DNA of 64,000 bases from Sphingomonas sp. (lineage in GTDB: Bacteria; Pseudomonadota; Alphaproteobacteria; Sphingomonadales; Sphingomonadaceae): assembly GCF_013816785.1 (NCBI RefSeq), contig NZ_JACDDV010000004.1, positions 1 through 64,000 on the forward strand, read 5' to 3'. Within the stretch, counting starts at the first letter, position 1. Each line of letters starts with the position of its first letter. A model generated the notes under the pieces. That model made no database searches. It saw only the letters and a program-made list of their open reading frames with translations, and was not told the origin of the DNA. A program made the position numbers and the translations under genes. This document shows, in pieces, positions 51,774 through 60,645 of the stretch.

Positions 51774-52592
51774 ATGCCCGAACTTCCCGAAGTCGAAACC
51801 ACCGTCCGCGGCCTGGAGATCGTGCTGAAAGGGCGACGGCTCGTTCAGGTCGAGGCGCGACGGGCGGACTTGCGCCGTCCTTTCCCGCCCGATCTGGGCC
51901 AGCGGTTGGTCGGGGCGCGTGTGACTGGGCTTGGCCGCCGCGCCAAATATGGTCTGATCGAGACCGACCGTGGCGACACGCTGCTGTTCCACCTCGGCAT
52001 GTCGGGCCATTGGCGGATCGACCCCGCCGAGATCGGCAAGCACGACCATTTGTTGATCGAAACCGACGAAGGTCGGCGCCTCAGCCTGCGCGACCCGCGA
52101 CGGTTCGGCTCGATCGATTTGGTGCCGACCGCCGAGGTGGCCGATTGGCCGGCAATCCGGACGCTTGGCCCCGAACCGCTAGGTGGCGCGATCGATGGCG
52201 GCTGGCTGCGGCGCACCTTCGCCGGTCGGAGCGCGGCGGTGAAGCTGCTGCTGCTCGATCAGCGCGTGGTTGCGGGGCTGGGCAATATTTATGCCTGCGA
52301 AGCGCTGTTCCGGGCGCGCATCGACCCGCGCAAGGAGGCGGGACGGATCGGGCGGGCACGACTCGACAGGCTGGCGGTAGCGATACCGGCGGTGCTCGAC
52401 GATGCGATCAGGGCCGGCGGCTCCTCGCTGCGCGACTTCGCCGCGCCCGACGGAGAGCTCGGCTATTTCTCCAAGCAGTTTGACGTCTATGGCCGCGAGG
52501 GGCAGCCGTGCGGTGGTGGGTGCGGCGGAAAAGTGCGGCGAATCGTCCAGGGCGGGCGCTCGACCTTCTTCTGCTCGACCTGCCAGCGGTGA
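51774..52592 (+). CDS. mutM: Formamidopyrimidine-DNA glycosylase
   Basis: MutM removes 8-oxoguanine and nicks the backbone. ATG 51774 gives 272 residues. The catalytic N-terminal proline and Glu are in MPELPEVET. GMSGHWRI and RRFG form part of the DNA-binding core, and the C-terminal zinc finger has paired cysteines (CGGGC and CSTC). It is divergent from ubiE with 48 bases between starts. Confidence 0.96.
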   Translation: MPELPEVETTVRGLEIVLKGRRLVQVEARRADLRRPFPPDLGQRLVGARVTGLGRRAKYGLIETDRGDTLLFHLGMSGHWRIDPAEIGKHDHLLIETDEGRRLSLRDPRRFGSIDLVPTAEVADWPAIRTLGPEPLGGAIDGGWLRRTFAGRSAAVKLLLLDQRVVAGLGNIYACEALFRARIDPRKEAGRIGRARLDRLAVAIPAVLDDAIRAGGSSLRDFAAPDGELGYFSKQFDVYGREGQPCGGGCGGKVRRIVQGGRSTFFCSTCQR

Positions 52593-52704
52593 GGGGAGCG
52601 GTTGACGCGAATCGCTCGCGAGGGTAGGGGAGCGCCAAGCCGGTGCGACCCGCGTGGGACGCGCCGCTTTTTCATTGAGCCCAAGCTAGTTTAGAGGTTG
52701 ATCG

Positions 52705-52968
52705 ATGGCGAATACGCCGCAAGCAAAGAAGCGCATCCGCCGCAACGAAAATCGAGCGGCCATCAACGGCGCGCGCGTGAGCCGCATCCGCACCTTCATC
52801 AAAGCCGTCGAGTCGGCAATCGAGTCAGGCAAGAAGGACGATGCAGCCGCGGCTCTCAAGCAAGCGCAGCCGGAAATTGCACGGGGCGTGGCGCGCGGCG
52901 TCATGCATAAGAACACGGCATCGCGCAAATTCTCACGGTTGACCCGCCGGGTTGCCTCGCTCGGTTAA
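52705..52968 (+). CDS. rpsT: 30S ribosomal protein S20
   Basis: S20 is an 87-residue primary 16S rRNA-binding protein. The basic helical start [17 protein letters not shown] and the end [17 protein letters not shown] are standard. It lies upstream of dnaA, as in many alphaproteobacteria, and ends at a strong hairpin. Confidence 0.98.
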   Translation: MANTPQAKKRIRRNENRAAINGARVSRIRTFIKAVESAIESGKKDDAAAALKQAQPEIARGVARGVMHKNTASRKFSRLTRRVASLG

Positions 52969-52994
52969 ATTCGTATTTACGTGCTAATTCGAGA

Positions 52995-53028
52995 CGGGCT
53001 GCCGGGCGACCGGCGGCCCGTTTCATTT
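52995..53028 (+). terminator. Terminator after rpsT
   Basis: An 11-pair stem (52995-53005 with 53010-53020, one wobble) is closed by GCGA and followed by TTTCATTT. It separates rpsT from dnaA. Confidence 0.8.
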
Positions 53029-53336
53029 CGACGACTGAAAAAAGTCTAGGATTTCCCGCGATTCGCAATTTCCCTTCTAAGGGGGGATTAGAAAAAATCC
53101 CTTAAAACTGTCATTCTCTAGCGGTTTTCGCGGCTTTGCTATGTCAAGTCGATTTATTTCATTTGGATGAAATTCGGCACTTGAATAGCGCGTCAGACGC
53201 TTCCAGAACGGAACTTCCGGCGGCGAATCTGCTCCCGGGGAGCCAGAGACCGAGGATCATTCGGAGCTAGCGATTCGGGTCGCGCGCAACGGAACTTCGT
53301 GTCCTGGCAAGTGACGAGACGGGGAGGCGCGCGCCA
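53029..53336 (+). promoter_or_regulatory. AT-rich dnaA leader and promoter region
   Basis: This gene-free stretch is the most AT-rich part of the local sequence (about 53030-53170) and leads to the dnaA start. I see no TTATCCACA-type DnaA boxes and no clear CtrA box, so it does not look like an origin. It likely carries the dnaA promoter and leader, but no core promoter is confidently placed. Confidence 0.4.
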
Positions 53337-54752
53337 GTGCAGGGCAGTCGGGAAATTTTGTCTGCCTCCGACCGCGGCACAACTGAGCGTAGCGTTCCGA
53401 CGCCACTCGACGCCGCCTGGGAAACCATCCGCGCGGGGCTTCGCCGCGATTGCGGGGCGCGCACCTTCGACGGCTGGTTGAAGCCGGCCGAACTGGGCGC
53501 GTTCGACCTCGAATCCGGCGAGCTTGATCTCGTCATGCCGAGCCAGTTCATGGCCGATTGGGTGCAAAGTCATTTCGGCGATCGGCTCGCGCTGGCCTGG
53601 CGGACGGTCCTGCCGATCGTGCGCGGGGTAAAGATCGTCGCCACCGCCGATGGACCCAAGCCCTCGCCGTTGCTGATTCTGGAGGAAATTCCGGCGCCCG
53701 TCGCGACCAGTCAGGCGCGCGACCCGGCCGCCCCCAATTTTGACTCGCGCTATCGATTCGACAGCTTCATCATCGGCAAGGCCAACGAGGTTGCGGCGAG
53801 CGCCGCCCGGACCCTGGCGACCGCCGACAGCGTCGCCTTCAACCCGCTTTTCATCCACGGCGGCACCGGGCGCGGCAAGACCCATTTGCTGCACGCCATC
53901 GGTCAGGCTTTCCTCAACCGCAGTCCGGGCGGTCGCGTGGTATCGATGTCGGCCGAAAAGTTCATGGTCGAGTTCATCCGGGCGATCAAAGACAATGACA
54001 CGATTGGTTTCAAGGGACGGCTGCGCTCGGCCGACCTGTTGCTGATCGACGACGTCCAGTTCATCGCCGGGAAGGATTCCACCCAGGAAGAATTCTTCCA
54101 CACGATGAACGAGATCATCACCGCCGGCCGGCGCCTGGTGATCACCTCGGACCGCGCCCCGCAGGACCTCGACGGGATCGCGCCGCGCATCCTGTCGCGC
54201 CTGTCGTGGGGCCTGGTCGCCGACATTAACCCGGCCGACTATGAGCTTCGGCTCAACATCATCGATGCCAAGCTGGCCGCGCTTCCGGGCGTCGAGATGC
54301 CCCGCCCGGTGGTCGAATTCCTCGCCCGCCGCCTGACCAGCTCGATCCGCGAACTAGAAGGCGCTCTCAACCGGATTGCAGCCTATGCGATGATGACCGG
54401 CCGGGCGATCGACGTGCCGTTCGTCGAGGAAGTGCTGGCCAATGTGCTGCGCGCCAATCAGCGGCGCATCTCGATCGATGAGATCCAGACCCAGGTCGCC
54501 GAACATTATCGCATCCGCAAGGCGGAGATGACCTCGGCCCGCCGCGCGCGCGAGGTTGCCCGTCCGCGCCAGGTCGCCATGTATCTTTCGAAGCAGCTGA
54601 CGCCCAAGTCGCTGCCCGACATCGGCCGCCGTTTCGGCGGGCGCGACCACACCACCGTGATTCACGCGGTCAAGCAGATTGAACGGCTGCGCGCCGCGGA
54701 TTCGGAGCTCGACGCCGATATCCGCCTGCTGACACGCCAACTGGAGGGCTGA
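53337..54752 (+). CDS. dnaA: Chromosomal replication initiator DnaA
   Basis: DnaA opens the replication origin. GTG 53337 has GGGGAGG 9 bases upstream and gives 471 residues. The AAA+ domain has Walker A GGTGRGKT (175-182) and Walker [10 protein letters not shown]. The DnaA signature [11 protein letters not shown] in the C-terminal helix-turn-helix reads boxes. Walker A has Arg where most DnaA have Leu or a similar residue, a mild variation. A terminator follows. Confidence 0.97.
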   Translation: MQGSREILSASDRGTTERSVPTPLDAAWETIRAGLRRDCGARTFDGWLKPAELGAFDLESGELDLVMPSQFMADWVQSHFGDRLALAWRTVLPIVRGVKIVATADGPKPSPLLILEEIPAPVATSQARDPAAPNFDSRYRFDSFIIGKANEVAASAARTLATADSVAFNPLFIHGGTGRGKTHLLHAIGQAFLNRSPGGRVVSMSAEKFMVEFIRAIKDNDTIGFKGRLRSADLLLIDDVQFIAGKDSTQEEFFHTMNEIITAGRRLVITSDRAPQDLDGIAPRILSRLSWGLVADINPADYELRLNIIDAKLAALPGVEMPRPVVEFLARRLTSSIRELEGALNRIAAYAMMTGRAIDVPFVEEVLANVLRANQRRISIDEIQTQVAEHYRIRKAEMTSARRAREVARPRQVAMYLSKQLTPKSLPDIGRRFGGRDHTTVIHAVKQIERLRAADSELDADIRLLTRQLEG

Positions 54753-54799
54753 CAGGGGTTCCGGCGCTGACCGAGGCGGTGAACATTCTGCGACGAGAT

Positions 54800-54824
54800 C
54801 CAGTCCCCAACTGGCCTTTTTTCC
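54800..54824 (+). terminator. Terminator after dnaA
   Basis: CCAGT (54800-54804) pairs with ACTGG (54810-54814) around CCCCA, followed by CCTTTTTT. The stem is short, but the T tract is the longest near a gene end. Confidence 0.7.
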
Positions 54825-54959
54825 GCCTCCCACTTTCACAGCTAAGAAGCGGCTTTCGCTTTCGTCGAAGCGCGCATCTGGCCGGAAGGCCCGACCTGCC
54901 CGCGCTGTGCCGGCGTCGCGCGCATCAGCAAGATGCAGGGTAAGTCCACCCGTTTGGGA
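54822..54959 (+). mobile_element. IS1595-family transposase remnant
   Basis: The plus frame reads SASHFHS, a TAA stop, then EAAFAFVEARIWPEG, PTCPRCAGVARISK and MQGKSTRLG. This is the characteristic N-terminus of IS1595/ISXO2-like transposases, including the CPxC zinc finger. A Glu codon has apparently become TAA, and similarity ends at GKSTRLG, so about 85 per cent of the gene is missing. Inverted terminal repeats were not found. The piece begins right at the dnaA terminator. Confidence 0.6.
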
Positions 54960-55150
54960 GAGCAAGATTTTAATCGGTTGCATCAAGGGCGCGCCGGAAT
55001 GACCGTGAAGAAGCCCGCCGACGAAACGACAGCGAGCAGAGCGTAAGGTTTCGGCGCGACGCCCAGCGAACGATCGACGCTGGCGAACTCGCCCCCACCC
55101 AAGCCGATCGCGCTCTCGAACGAACGCTAAGCGAGGAAAAGCCCGGACCA
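54960..55150. other. Unassigned degenerate stretch
   Basis: This stretch lies between the transposase remnant and the protease pseudogene. It has no convincing start or domain on either strand. A reverse-strand reading with PYALLAVVSSAGFFTVIP looks protein-like but is not recognised. It is likely decayed accessory DNA. Confidence 0.4.
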
Positions 55151-56077
55151 CTAGGCCGCCGGGGACGTAGGCATGGCGTCTTGTCCCTGGGCGAGCTGAT
55201 TGCGTGAGTGTGCCTCGATAATCGACTTGATCGGGTTGCTCATCATCATGTCGATCAGCCGCCATGCGGGGATGACCCCCATCATTCCGGTGTTGGCGGG
55301 CACTTGTAAACCAGACTGCATTTCCTGCCGAGATTAGTCGCAAACCTTCTCCCAAAGCGGAATCATGCAGCAGTCCACGCCCAGCAGGTAAGGGCCGATA
55401 TCGAAACGGCCTTGCCCAATAATCTGCCCTTTGTGGTCATAGGCCTTGCCTAGACTCTTGTTTTCACCTTCGATCGGCTTGAGGTTCTTACGGTAATACA
55501 TCTGGTCAAGATAACAGAACACAGGTGAGCCGCTGTAACCGTTCAACGATCTAATTTCGACGAGCCAAGCCTCCTGCTCATAGACATCGTATTTCAGTTT
55601 TTCTGAGGGCAACTGCGAGATTTGCCCGAAGCGCACAGAAGGTGTGTTTTTCTGCTTGCCATCGAGCGATACAAAACGGCCTATGACAAACGCGGGGTCG
55701 CCGGGGCCGATATCGAGTATATCGGCCATCTGTTTAGTTGTGAGGCTTTCGAGCGGGACGTAGTTGATAATTGCCCCATCGGGAACAGCTAGAGGGCGGA
55801 CTGCCAAATCGTCCCCGTCGGGATGCATGAACCACTGAGTGTCGTCACTATCTAAGCAAGTGAATCCGCCGTCTTTTGTGTTTAGTCGGATCGTCCAATG
55901 ACCGGCGTCAATGACATGACGATTCGTTACCGCCCACATTGTATGCGCTGCACCATCGAAGTGGAGCCCGACGACAAACCCACTTCCCCCAGCCCTCTGG
56001 CCCTGCTCAGCCGAGCTGATATCCGGGTAGAGGTAAAGGCTTGTATCGAGGAGCTTTTGATCAATGCGAAACGTCAT
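55151..56077 (-). pseudogene. Trypsin-like peptidase with in-frame TAA near the C-terminus
   Basis: From ATG 56077 the frame encodes a serine-protease-like protein. It has TNRHVIDAG for the catalytic His, PDGDDLAVRPL for the Asp and NGYSGSPVF for the Ser. It stops at TAA (55334-55336) after WEKVCD, giving 247 residues. The same frame continues for about 60 codons with VPANTGMMGVIPAWRLID, which looks conserved, to TAG at 55151-55153. A single sense-to-stop change is the simplest reading; a short second ORF from ATG 55322 is the alternative. Composition is clearly less GC-rich than in the neighbours. Confidence 0.6.
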
Positions 56078-56317
56078 TCCAGCCAGAATCCTCCTGATAG
56101 CACACTGCCTATTCGACACGAATGATGGAGCTGGTCGAGGAAGTTTTATCTCGGTGACAGCGAGGCGTTGGGCGCTACTCATCTAACACACCCCCGAATT
56201 TGGGTATGCCCAAATATAACGACGCGTTTTATTAGGGGCGGGGCCGGTACCGGTGCAACAAGGCGGCGCACGTCGCGCCATTGCCCCGCCGCACCCGCGC
56301 CCTTATCTCGCCCGGCC

Positions 56318-57220
56318 ATGACCACCATCTCGCTCCTTCAGGACGTCGCCCTCGGCATTACCGTGCCGTCGCGCCATGCCCGGGGGCGCATCGCTCGGAT
56401 CGGCCCGACGCTCGACCTGATCCTCGCCAACCATGGCTATCCGCCCGTGCTCGAGCAGTTGCTGGCAGAAGCGCTGGTGCTGACCGCCCTGCTCGGCTCG
56501 TTGCTCAAGGATCCGAGCGGTCAATTGACCATCCAGGCGCAGACCGAGGCCGGGATCGTCGATCTGCTGGTATGCGACTATATGGGCGGCGAGCTACGCG
56601 GCTATATCCGGCACGATCCCGACCGGCTGACCGAGGCCGGGCCGCATCCGAGCCTGTTCGCCCTGTTCGGCAAAGGCTATCTGGCAATTACCTTCGACCA
56701 GCCGGCGACCGACGAGCGCTATCAGGGCATCGTCCCGCTGGAAGGCGAAGGGCTGGGCGAGGCTGCGCAAAGCTATTTTCTTCAGTCCGAGCAAATTCCG
56801 TCGATCGTCCGTCTCGCCGCTCGGCGCGACGATGCGGGGTGGGTCGCGGGGGGGATCATGTTCCAGCACCTGCCCGAAGGCGAGGAGGGGCGCGACCGGC
56901 TGCACACGCGCCTCGACCATCCAGAATGGCCGCACGTCGCGGTGCTGATCGGGTCGGTGAAGGATGAGGAACTGACCAATCGTGCCCTCGCGCTCGACGA
57001 TCTCGCCTGGCGTCTGCTCCACGAGGAGGGGGAGATCCGCACGCTCGATCCGGTCAGGCTCATCAAGGGCTGCCGCTGCAGCGCCGACTATATCGCCTCG
57101 GTCATCGCCCGCTTTCCGCCCGAGGATCACGCCCAGATGGTTGGTGACGACGGGCTTATCCGGGTCGATTGCGCCTTTTGTGCGACGAGCTTCCCGATCG
57201 CCATCGACGCTCCCGCTTGA
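56318..57220 (+). CDS. hslO: Redox-regulated chaperone Hsp33
   Basis: Hsp33 is a holdase activated by oxidation. ATG 56318 gives 300 residues. The C-terminal redox switch has CRC (GCRCSADY) and CAFC, the four zinc-binding cysteines. The core holds SLFALFGKGYLAITF and the family's QSEQIPS. Upstream in-frame codons to 56168 are not part of the family and are excluded. Confidence 0.94.
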   Translation: MTTISLLQDVALGITVPSRHARGRIARIGPTLDLILANHGYPPVLEQLLAEALVLTALLGSLLKDPSGQLTIQAQTEAGIVDLLVCDYMGGELRGYIRHDPDRLTEAGPHPSLFALFGKGYLAITFDQPATDERYQGIVPLEGEGLGEAAQSYFLQSEQIPSIVRLAARRDDAGWVAGGIMFQHLPEGEEGRDRLHTRLDHPEWPHVAVLIGSVKDEELTNRALALDDLAWRLLHEEGEIRTLDPVRLIKGCRCSADYIASVIARFPPEDHAQMVGDDGLIRVDCAFCATSFPIAIDAPA

Positions 57221-57269
57221 GCCATACGAAATATTGCTTTCGCTCAACCCGCTCGTGGTAAAAGACGGG

Positions 57270-57662
57270 ATGAAACGCGCCTTACGAATCGGGCTGCTGG
57301 CCTTGTTGTCTTTATCGGCGACAGCTGCGACCTCGCCACGCGCGCTCGCGCCGGCGGCGGGCGGACTGTGGGAGGTTGCGACTGACGCGACCGGGCACAA
57401 TGCCGAGAAGGTCTGCGTTCCGCTGCCCGAGGTGCTGGCCCAGTATGAGCATCGCAGCGGCCGCTGCACGCGGGTCGTTATCTCCGATGTCGGCACCGAA
57501 GTGGTGATCCACTACACCTGCGCGGACGGGGCGTTCGGGCAGAGCAAGGTGACGTTGATCACGCCGCGCACGCTCAGGATCGACACTCAGGGCATTTCGG
57601 GCGGGTTGCCGTTCCATTATCAGCTTCATGCCCGCCGCGTCGGGGCATGCGTGGCGCGTTAA
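57270..57662 (+). CDS. Secreted DUF3617-like protein
   Basis: ATG 57270 (130 residues) starts with the signal MKRALRIGLLALLSLSATAA. The small mature domain opens GGLWEVATDA and holds cysteines in KVCVPLPE, GRCTR, YTCADG and VGACVAR, ending with the pattern YQLHARRVGAC seen in DUF3617-type periplasmic proteins. The function is unknown. It lies just downstream of hslO and is followed by a terminator. Confidence 0.65.
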   Translation: MKRALRIGLLALLSLSATAATSPRALAPAAGGLWEVATDATGHNAEKVCVPLPEVLAQYEHRSGRCTRVVISDVGTEVVIHYTCADGAFGQSKVTLITPRTLRIDTQGISGGLPFHYQLHARRVGACVAR

Positions 57663-57728
57663 GCTCGCTTTAACCATCATGAGTTTAGGAAGCATGTCGT
57701 GCCTTCTTCGGCATGTATTCCTCCCTGT

Positions 57729-57777
57729 CGGGCCTCGGCCCGCACCTGGGCCGCTCTCGTAGCGGCCCATTTTTATT
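57729..57777 (+). terminator. Two-hairpin terminator before the queC unit
   Basis: CGGGC-CTCG-GCCCG-like pairs (57729-57742) precede a 9-bp stem TGGGCCGCT (57747-57755) / AGCGGCCCA (57761-57769), followed by TTTTTATT. It ends the DUF3617-like gene or acts as an attenuator of the downstream genes. Confidence 0.75.
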
Positions 57778-57836
57778 GCGGACCAGAAGGAGCGCCCAGA
57801 CTTTCCTTTTCGGGGGCGCCGCGCCAAGGAGCGGGT

Positions 57837-58187
57837 ATGTTCCTGTTCATCCTCAAGGCGATGCTTTCGGGCCTGTTGGTGGCGGCGATCTCGACCCTCG
57901 CCCGGCGTTATCCCGGCTGGGGCGGCTTAATAGCTTCTCTGCCCCTGGTGTCGTTGTTATCGATGGTCTGGCTCTATGGAGAGACTCGCGATGCCGAGTC
58001 GGTGGCCCGGCTGTCCTGGGGTGCCTTCTGGTTCATCCTTCCGTCGATGCCGATGTTCCTGCTCATCCCCGCCCTGTTGCGCTCCGGCGTCGGATTTTTC
58101 GCGACGATGATGATCGCCTGCTTGGCGACGATCCTGCTCTATGCCGCGATGAGCTGGATGGCGCCGCGCCTCGGGATTACGCTGTGA
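57837..58187 (+). CDS. DUF3147-like small membrane protein
   Basis: ATG 57837 (GGAG upstream) gives 116 residues with four hydrophobic segments (for example FILKAMLSGLLVAAISTLA and FFATMMIACLATILLYAAM). The pattern YPGWGGLIASLPLVSLLSMVWLY matches DUF3147 proteins. The stop overlaps the queC GTG start, so it is coupled to queuosine synthesis by position. Its role is unknown. Confidence 0.78.
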   Translation: MFLFILKAMLSGLLVAAISTLARRYPGWGGLIASLPLVSLLSMVWLYGETRDAESVARLSWGAFWFILPSMPMFLLIPALLRSGVGFFATMMIACLATILLYAAMSWMAPRLGITL

Positions 58188-58861
58188 GCGGCCGGCAGGC
58201 GGTGGTGCTCCTTTCCGGGGGCCTCGATTCGATGGTGTGCGCCGCGCTGGCCCGCGAGCAGGGCTTTGGCGTGCTCGCGCTGACCATCGACTATCACCAG
58301 CGCCACCGGATCGAGCTGGAGGCGGCCAAAAGGATCGCGGCGACGCTCGCCGAACGGCACATCGTCCTGCCGATCGACCTGACCGCGTTCGGCGGATCGG
58401 CGCTGACGAGCGACATCGCGGTGCCCAAGGACGGTGTCGCCCCGGGTATTCCCGTCACCTACGTCCCGGCGCGCAACACGGTCTTCCTCAGTCTGGCGCT
58501 GGCCTGCGCCGAAGCCGCGGGCGCGCGTGACCTGTTCGTCGGGGTCAACGCGCTCGACTATTCGGGCTATCCGGACTGCCGTCCCGACTTCATCGCCGCG
58601 TTCGAAGCGCTCGCCAACTTGGGCACCAAGGCCGGGGTTGAGGGTGATCCGTTCACGCTTCACGCGCCTCTGCAACGGATGACCAAGGCCGATATCGCCC
58701 GCGAGGCGGCGCGGCTCGGGCTCAATGCCGGGGTCAGCCATAGCTGCTACGATCCGGCGACCGATGGCGGCGCGTGCGGGCTGTGCGACGCCTGCCGGTT
58801 GCGTGCCAAGGGGTTCGAGGAAGCGGGGCTACCCGACCCGACCCGCTACGCCAGCTCATGA
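58184..58861 (+). CDS. queC: 7-cyano-7-deazaguanine synthase
   Basis: QueC converts CDG to preQ0 in the queuosine pathway. GTG 58184 gives 225 residues. The PP-loop SGGLDS is at residues 11-16, and the zinc ligands lie in HSCYDP and ACGLCDAC. It overlaps the upstream DUF3147 gene and the downstream queE by 4 bases each. Confidence 0.96.
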   Translation: MSGRQAVVLLSGGLDSMVCAALAREQGFGVLALTIDYHQRHRIELEAAKRIAATLAERHIVLPIDLTAFGGSALTSDIAVPKDGVAPGIPVTYVPARNTVFLSLALACAEAAGARDLFVGVNALDYSGYPDCRPDFIAAFEALANLGTKAGVEGDPFTLHAPLQRMTKADIAREAARLGLNAGVSHSCYDPATDGGACGLCDACRLRAKGFEEAGLPDPTRYASS

Positions 58862-59490
58862 GCTACGCGGTCAAGGAGGCGTTTCTGACGCTTCAGGGCG
58901 AGGGCGTGCAGGCGGGAAGCAGGGCTGTGTTCCTGCGCTTCGCCGGCTGCAATCTGTGGAGTGGGCGCGAGCAGGATCGCGCCGTTGCGCAGTGCAATTT
59001 TTGCGACACCGATTTCGTCGGCACCGACGGTCCCGGCGGTGGCAAGTTTGCCGAGCCGCGGCTGCTTGCCGACCACATCGCGGCGGTGTGGGGCGATTCG
59101 ACCGAGCGGCGACTTGTGGTCGTCACTGGGGGCGAGCCGATGCTGCAATTGGACGAAGCGCTGACCGATGCGCTGCATGCCCGCGGATTCAGGGTCGCGG
59201 TCGAGAGCAATGGGACCCTGCCGGCGATTCCGGGGATCGATTGGCTGTGCATCAGCCCCAAGGCGGGGACCGAGGTGGTGCAGCGGCGCGGCGACGAACT
59301 AAAGCTGGTGTGGCCGCAAGCGGGGATCGATCCCGCCGAGCTGGAGCAATGGTCCTTCGACCATTTCTTGGTCCAGCCGATGGACGGCGCGACACGTGAC
59401 GCGTCGGTGCAGGCGGCGATCGCGCTGGCGATGGAACGGCCGCGCTGGCGGCTGTCGCTGCAAACGCACAAGCTGGTCGGGCTCGCCTGA
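58858..59490 (+). CDS. queE: 7-carboxy-7-deazaguanine synthase
   Basis: QueE is a radical-SAM enzyme that makes CDG from CPH4. The 210-residue protein has cluster cysteines C31, C46 and C49; the long 14-residue spacing between the first two is the known QueE variant. TGGEPMLQLD and SPKAGTEVV are further landmarks. With queC it forms an operon; queD and queF are not in this window. Confidence 0.94.
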   Translation: MSYAVKEAFLTLQGEGVQAGSRAVFLRFAGCNLWSGREQDRAVAQCNFCDTDFVGTDGPGGGKFAEPRLLADHIAAVWGDSTERRLVVVTGGEPMLQLDEALTDALHARGFRVAVESNGTLPAIPGIDWLCISPKAGTEVVQRRGDELKLVWPQAGIDPAELEQWSFDHFLVQPMDGATRDASVQAAIALAMERPRWRLSLQTHKLVGLA

Positions 59491-59497
59491 CACGAAA

Positions 59498-59562
59498 AAA
59501 GGCTGCCGGAGTGACCCGGCAGCCTTTGTCCATAACCTAAAACGGACCGCCGAGGCGGTCCG
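59498..59562. terminator. Bidirectional tandem terminators
   Basis: GGCTGCCGG (59501-59509) pairs with CCGGCAGCC (59516-59524) and is flanked by AAAAAA and TTT, so it works for both strands. A second stem CGGACCGCC/GGCGGTCCG (59543-59562) has AAAA on the left, which gives TTTT on the reverse strand. Together they end queE and the reverse-strand lipoprotein gene. Confidence 0.8.
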
Positions 59563-59570
59563 CATTTCGA

Positions 59571-59807
59571 TTACATCGAGTTCGACGAGTTCATCGAGTT
59601 CATGTCCGACATATTGCCCGACATATTCGAATCCATCGACATGTTGGCGTCCATGTTGGCGGTCGCGTCCATGGCAGAGGTGTCATTGGCGACGACGTTC
59701 TCGGTGGTGAGGGTCTCGTCGACATTCATCGTGTTCTCGGCGGCTTCATTCTTGCTGCAAGCCGAAACAGCCAGGGCCGCGGCAGCGACCAGGATCAGAG
59801 CACGCAT
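59571..59807 (-). CDS. Small Met/Asn/Ser-rich lipoprotein
   Basis: The 78-residue product has a lipoprotein signal with lipobox AVSAC at about residue 17. The first half of the mature part is acidic and Thr/Asn-rich. The last 35 residues are low-complexity, built almost only from Met, Asn, Ser, Asp and Gly (MSMDSNMSGNMSDMNSMN). Met-rich tails can bind copper or be disordered; neither is shown. It is a single gene with tandem terminators. Confidence 0.7.
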   Translation of the reverse strand: MRALILVAAAALAVSACSKNEAAENTMNVDETLTTENVVANDTSAMDATANMDANMSMDSNMSGNMSDMNSMNSSNSM

Positions 59808-59892
59808 TCTAAAACTCCCTTGATTGTCAGATCTGCAGCGAGTGGACCCGCTTTACAAATCGTGGGCACAATAGTCGCGCATGCCTCAAGCC

Positions 59893-60555
59893 TCAAGCAA
59901 CTTGTTCACCCTGCAGCAAGCTTGCGAGAAATGCCGTAAAACTGCTCTTTAGCGCGGCATCGACCGCGTCCATCGACGAATTTCGCCCCAATTGCGCGAT
60001 GCTTGTCACGCCGTAGCCGGCAATCCCGCAGGGAATGATTCCGTCGAAATGCGACAGGTCGGGCGCGACGTTGATCGAAAATCCGTGCAGCGTCACCCAC
60101 CGCTTCACGCGCACCCCGATCGCGCCAATCTTGGCTTCATGAGCGCGTTCGCCGGACCAAATGCCGATGCGCCCCGGCTCGCGGCGCGCTTCGACGCCCA
60201 GCTCGGCCAGCGCGGCGATCATCCAGCCTTCAAGCGAATGGACGAAACGGCGGATGTCCTTGCCGCGTCGTTCGAGGTCGAGGATCAGATAGCCGACCCG
60301 CTGGCCGGGGCCGTGATAGGTGTAGCGGCCGCCGCGACCGGCCTCGAACACCGGAAATCCCATCGGGTTGCTGAGCTCGGCCGAATCCGCGCTGGTCCCG
60401 GCAGTGAACAGCGGCGGGTGCTGCAACAGCCAGACCAGCTCGCGCGCGGTGCCGTCCCGCACCGCAAGTGCGCGCGCTTCCATCTCCGCCAGCGCATCGG
60501 GGTAGGGCACCAACCCTTCGTCCACTCGCCATTCGATGTCGCCCGCTGCATCCAT
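59893..60555 (-). CDS. lipB: Octanoyl-[ACP]:protein octanoyltransferase
   Basis: LipB attaches octanoyl groups to lipoyl domains, the first step of protein lipoylation. The 220-residue protein carries [13 protein letters not shown] (from about residue 73), Lys142 in [10 protein letters not shown] and the catalytic Cys176 in GIIPCGIAG. The start at 60555 fits the family length; longer upstream readings are shadow frames. Confidence 0.95.
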   Translation of the reverse strand: MDAAGDIEWRVDEGLVPYPDALAEMEARALAVRDGTARELVWLLQHPPLFTAGTSADSAELSNPMGFPVFEAGRGGRYTYHGPGQRVGYLILDLERRGKDIRRFVHSLEGWMIAALAELGVEARREPGRIGIWSGERAHEAKIGAIGVRVKRWVTLHGFSINVAPDLSHFDGIIPCGIAGYGVTSIAQLGRNSSMDAVDAALKSSFTAFLASLLQGEQVA

Positions 60556-60645
60556 CGCCGCGAGATGGCGCTGAGGGTCCGCCAGGGCAAGGGCGATTGC
60601 AACGAGTGTGCCAGCCTTTCATAGGGGTGGGCGAAGGGGAAGTGC

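Noticed and set aside
57663..57836. preQ1 riboswitch upstream of queC
   Set aside because: No C-rich loop or A-rich tail pattern of preQ1 aptamers; the hairpins look like terminators of the upstream gene.
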